Assembly: GCF_003461625.1 (NCBI RefSeq)
Contig: NZ_QTXL01000002.1
Coordinates: forward strand, 161,992-225,991
Reading direction: 5' to 3'
DNA length: 64,000 nt
Source: Clostridium sp. AF15-31
GTDB lineage: Bacteria; Bacillota; Clostridia; Lachnospirales; Lachnospiraceae
Both the position numbers and the translations under genes were made by a program. Below, one piece after another: positions 63,141 to 64,000 of the stretch (positions are counted from its first letter, which is position 1; each line of letters starts with the position of its first letter). The notes beneath the pieces were generated by a model. The model did no database searches. It worked only from the letters and a program-made list of their open reading frames with translations, and was not told the DNA's origin.

Positions 63141-64000
63141 CTACCTTCTATCAGCCAGTTCTTTGGTAATATCAGTCCAACTGACACCTCTTTCAACCAT
63201 AAGAACCATAAGGTGATACAGGAAATCTGATATCTCATATTTTATTTCATCTGAATCAGGATTCTTGGCAGCAATTACAATCTCTGTTGCCTCTTCGCCA
63301 ACCTTTTTCAGTATTTTGTCAATTCCTTTGTCAAACAGATAATTTGTATAGGAACCTTCCTTTGGATGATTTCTTCTGTCAACGATAATATCGTATTCTT
63401 CTTCAAATACCTTTAACGGATTGGTATTATCGTATTCCTTCTTAACCAGATCCGTAAAGAAACAGGTCGGGCTGCCGGTATGACAGGCTGCACCGATCTG
63501 GGAAACCTCTGCAAGCAGGGTATCTTTATCACAGTCTAATTTTAATGATTTTAAGAACTGGAAATGACCGGATGTCTCCCCCTTTGTCCAAAGCTCCTGT
63601 CTGCTTCTGCTGTAATATGTCATTCTGCCGGTTGCGATCGTCTTTTCAAAGGATTCCTTATTCATGTATGCCATCATAAGAACTTCCCCGGTCTTATAAT
63701 GCTGTGTGATACATGGAATCAGCCCGTCAGAATTCAGCTTGAATTCATCAAAGGATACTGCACTTTCAAATGTATTAACCGGAATGCCTTCTTTTCTGCA
63801 TTCCTGCTTTATCTCCATTATATCCATTTGTTTCAGATTATATAAAGAAATGGATTCAGCATTTGTCTTTTCAAGCATCTCACAGATTGCTTCCCCATTT
63901 GTTGAATAGGTGGAAACAATAACAGGAAGTGCTACACGGTTTTTGATCTCATTTACGATATCCATATATTCAGGAACCATATTATTATGTAATAACAGGA
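63141..64000 (-). CDS. hisIE: HisIE bifunctional histidine enzyme with extended N-terminus, 5' end outside the window
   Basis: The protein has a PRA cyclohydrolase domain ([27 protein letters not shown]) and a C-terminal PRA-pyrophosphohydrolase domain ([16 protein letters not shown]), so it catalyses steps 2 and 3 of histidine synthesis. The frame stays open from the ATG at 63980 to the edge of the window and no ribosome site precedes that ATG, so the start is beyond 64000. About 80 residues before the cyclohydrolase (ending near [14 protein letters not shown]) do not belong to it; in lachnospiral relatives this part is a TIM-barrel-like extension. Confidence 0.88.
   Translation of the reverse strand, partial: LLLHNNMVPEYMDIVNEIKNRVALPVIVSTYSTNGEAICEMLEKTNAESISLYNLKQMDIMEIKQECRKEGIPVNTFESAVSFDEFKLNSDGLIPCITQHYKTGEVLMMAYMNKESFEKTIATGRMTYYSRSRQELWTKGETSGHFQFLKSLKLDCDKDTLLAEVSQIGAACHTGSPTCFFTDLVKKEYDNTNPLKVFEEEYDIIVDRRNHPKEGSYTNYLFDKGIDKILKKVGEEATEIVIAAKNPDSDEIKYEISDFLYHLMVLMVERGVSWTDITKELADRR

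Overview
The window looks like chromosomal core DNA of a low-GC Firmicute, most likely a member of the Clostridia and probably Lachnospiraceae (Coprococcus/Roseburia-like). This is inferred from AT-rich codon use, strong AGGAGG-type ribosome binding sites, TTGACA/TATAAT promoters and gene orders such as ackA-DUF177-rpmF-plsX, smc-ftsY, rplU-prp-rpmA-obg, min-mre-mrdA, and yqfC-yqfD-phoH-ybeY. I see no phage, insertion sequence with a transposase, CRISPR array, tRNA or rRNA. No gap between genes exceeds 300 bases.

Region 1 (1-22.2 kb, all + strand). The end of ackA, then DUF177, L32, plsX, rnc, smc and ftsY (translation, lipid, RNA and chromosome functions). Next come threonine dehydratase (ilvA) fused translationally to an ASKHA/ferredoxin corrinoid-activator homologue, a WalJ-type metallo-hydrolase, and the conserved ACT + UPF0210 pair. 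A radical-SAM pair leads into RNase G, the L21 leader, L21, the L27-processing protease Prp, L27, ObgE, YhbY, NadD, YqeK, RsfS and a membrane HD-GYP-like protein.

Region 2 (22.2-26.8 kb, mixed strands). This is where the two long gene polarities converge. It holds lexA divergent from the SOS division inhibitor yneA, with LexA boxes built into their promoters, then a TtcA-type thiolase, a Xer-type recombinase and a cytidylate-kinase-like protein. Several strong palindromes act as terminators; one (22248-22347) folds as a branched three-way junction.

Region 3 (26.8-55 kb, all - strand; read right to left). Two FAD oxidoreductases, proB, DUF896, 5-formyl-THF cyclo-ligase, miaB, mutS, mutL, miaA and a YnbB-type PLP enzyme. 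Then radC, mreC, mreD, mrdA (PBP2 with a large insertion), minC, minD, minE, rodA, mgsA, a D-Ala-D-Ala carboxypeptidase and an unrecognised small P-loop protein. Last come a HlyD-like protein, YggS, SepF, DivIVA, LspA and RluD. This is essentially the cell shape, division-site and envelope block; mreB is absent from its usual place between radC and mreC.

Region 4 (55-64 kb, - strand). A HisIE protein running off the window edge, alaS, rpsU (S21, 58 aa) with its own promoter and terminator, and a compact palindromic element (59953-60090) overlapping a doubtful small membrane ORF. Then yqfC, yqfD, phoH, ybeY, a DUF3048 lipoprotein and a BofC-like membrane protein, suggesting a sporulation gene heritage.

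The most noteworthy non-coding items are the multi-hairpin leader of plsX, the branched element at 22.3 kb and the palindromic element next to rpsU. No wholly new multi-gene system is evident.
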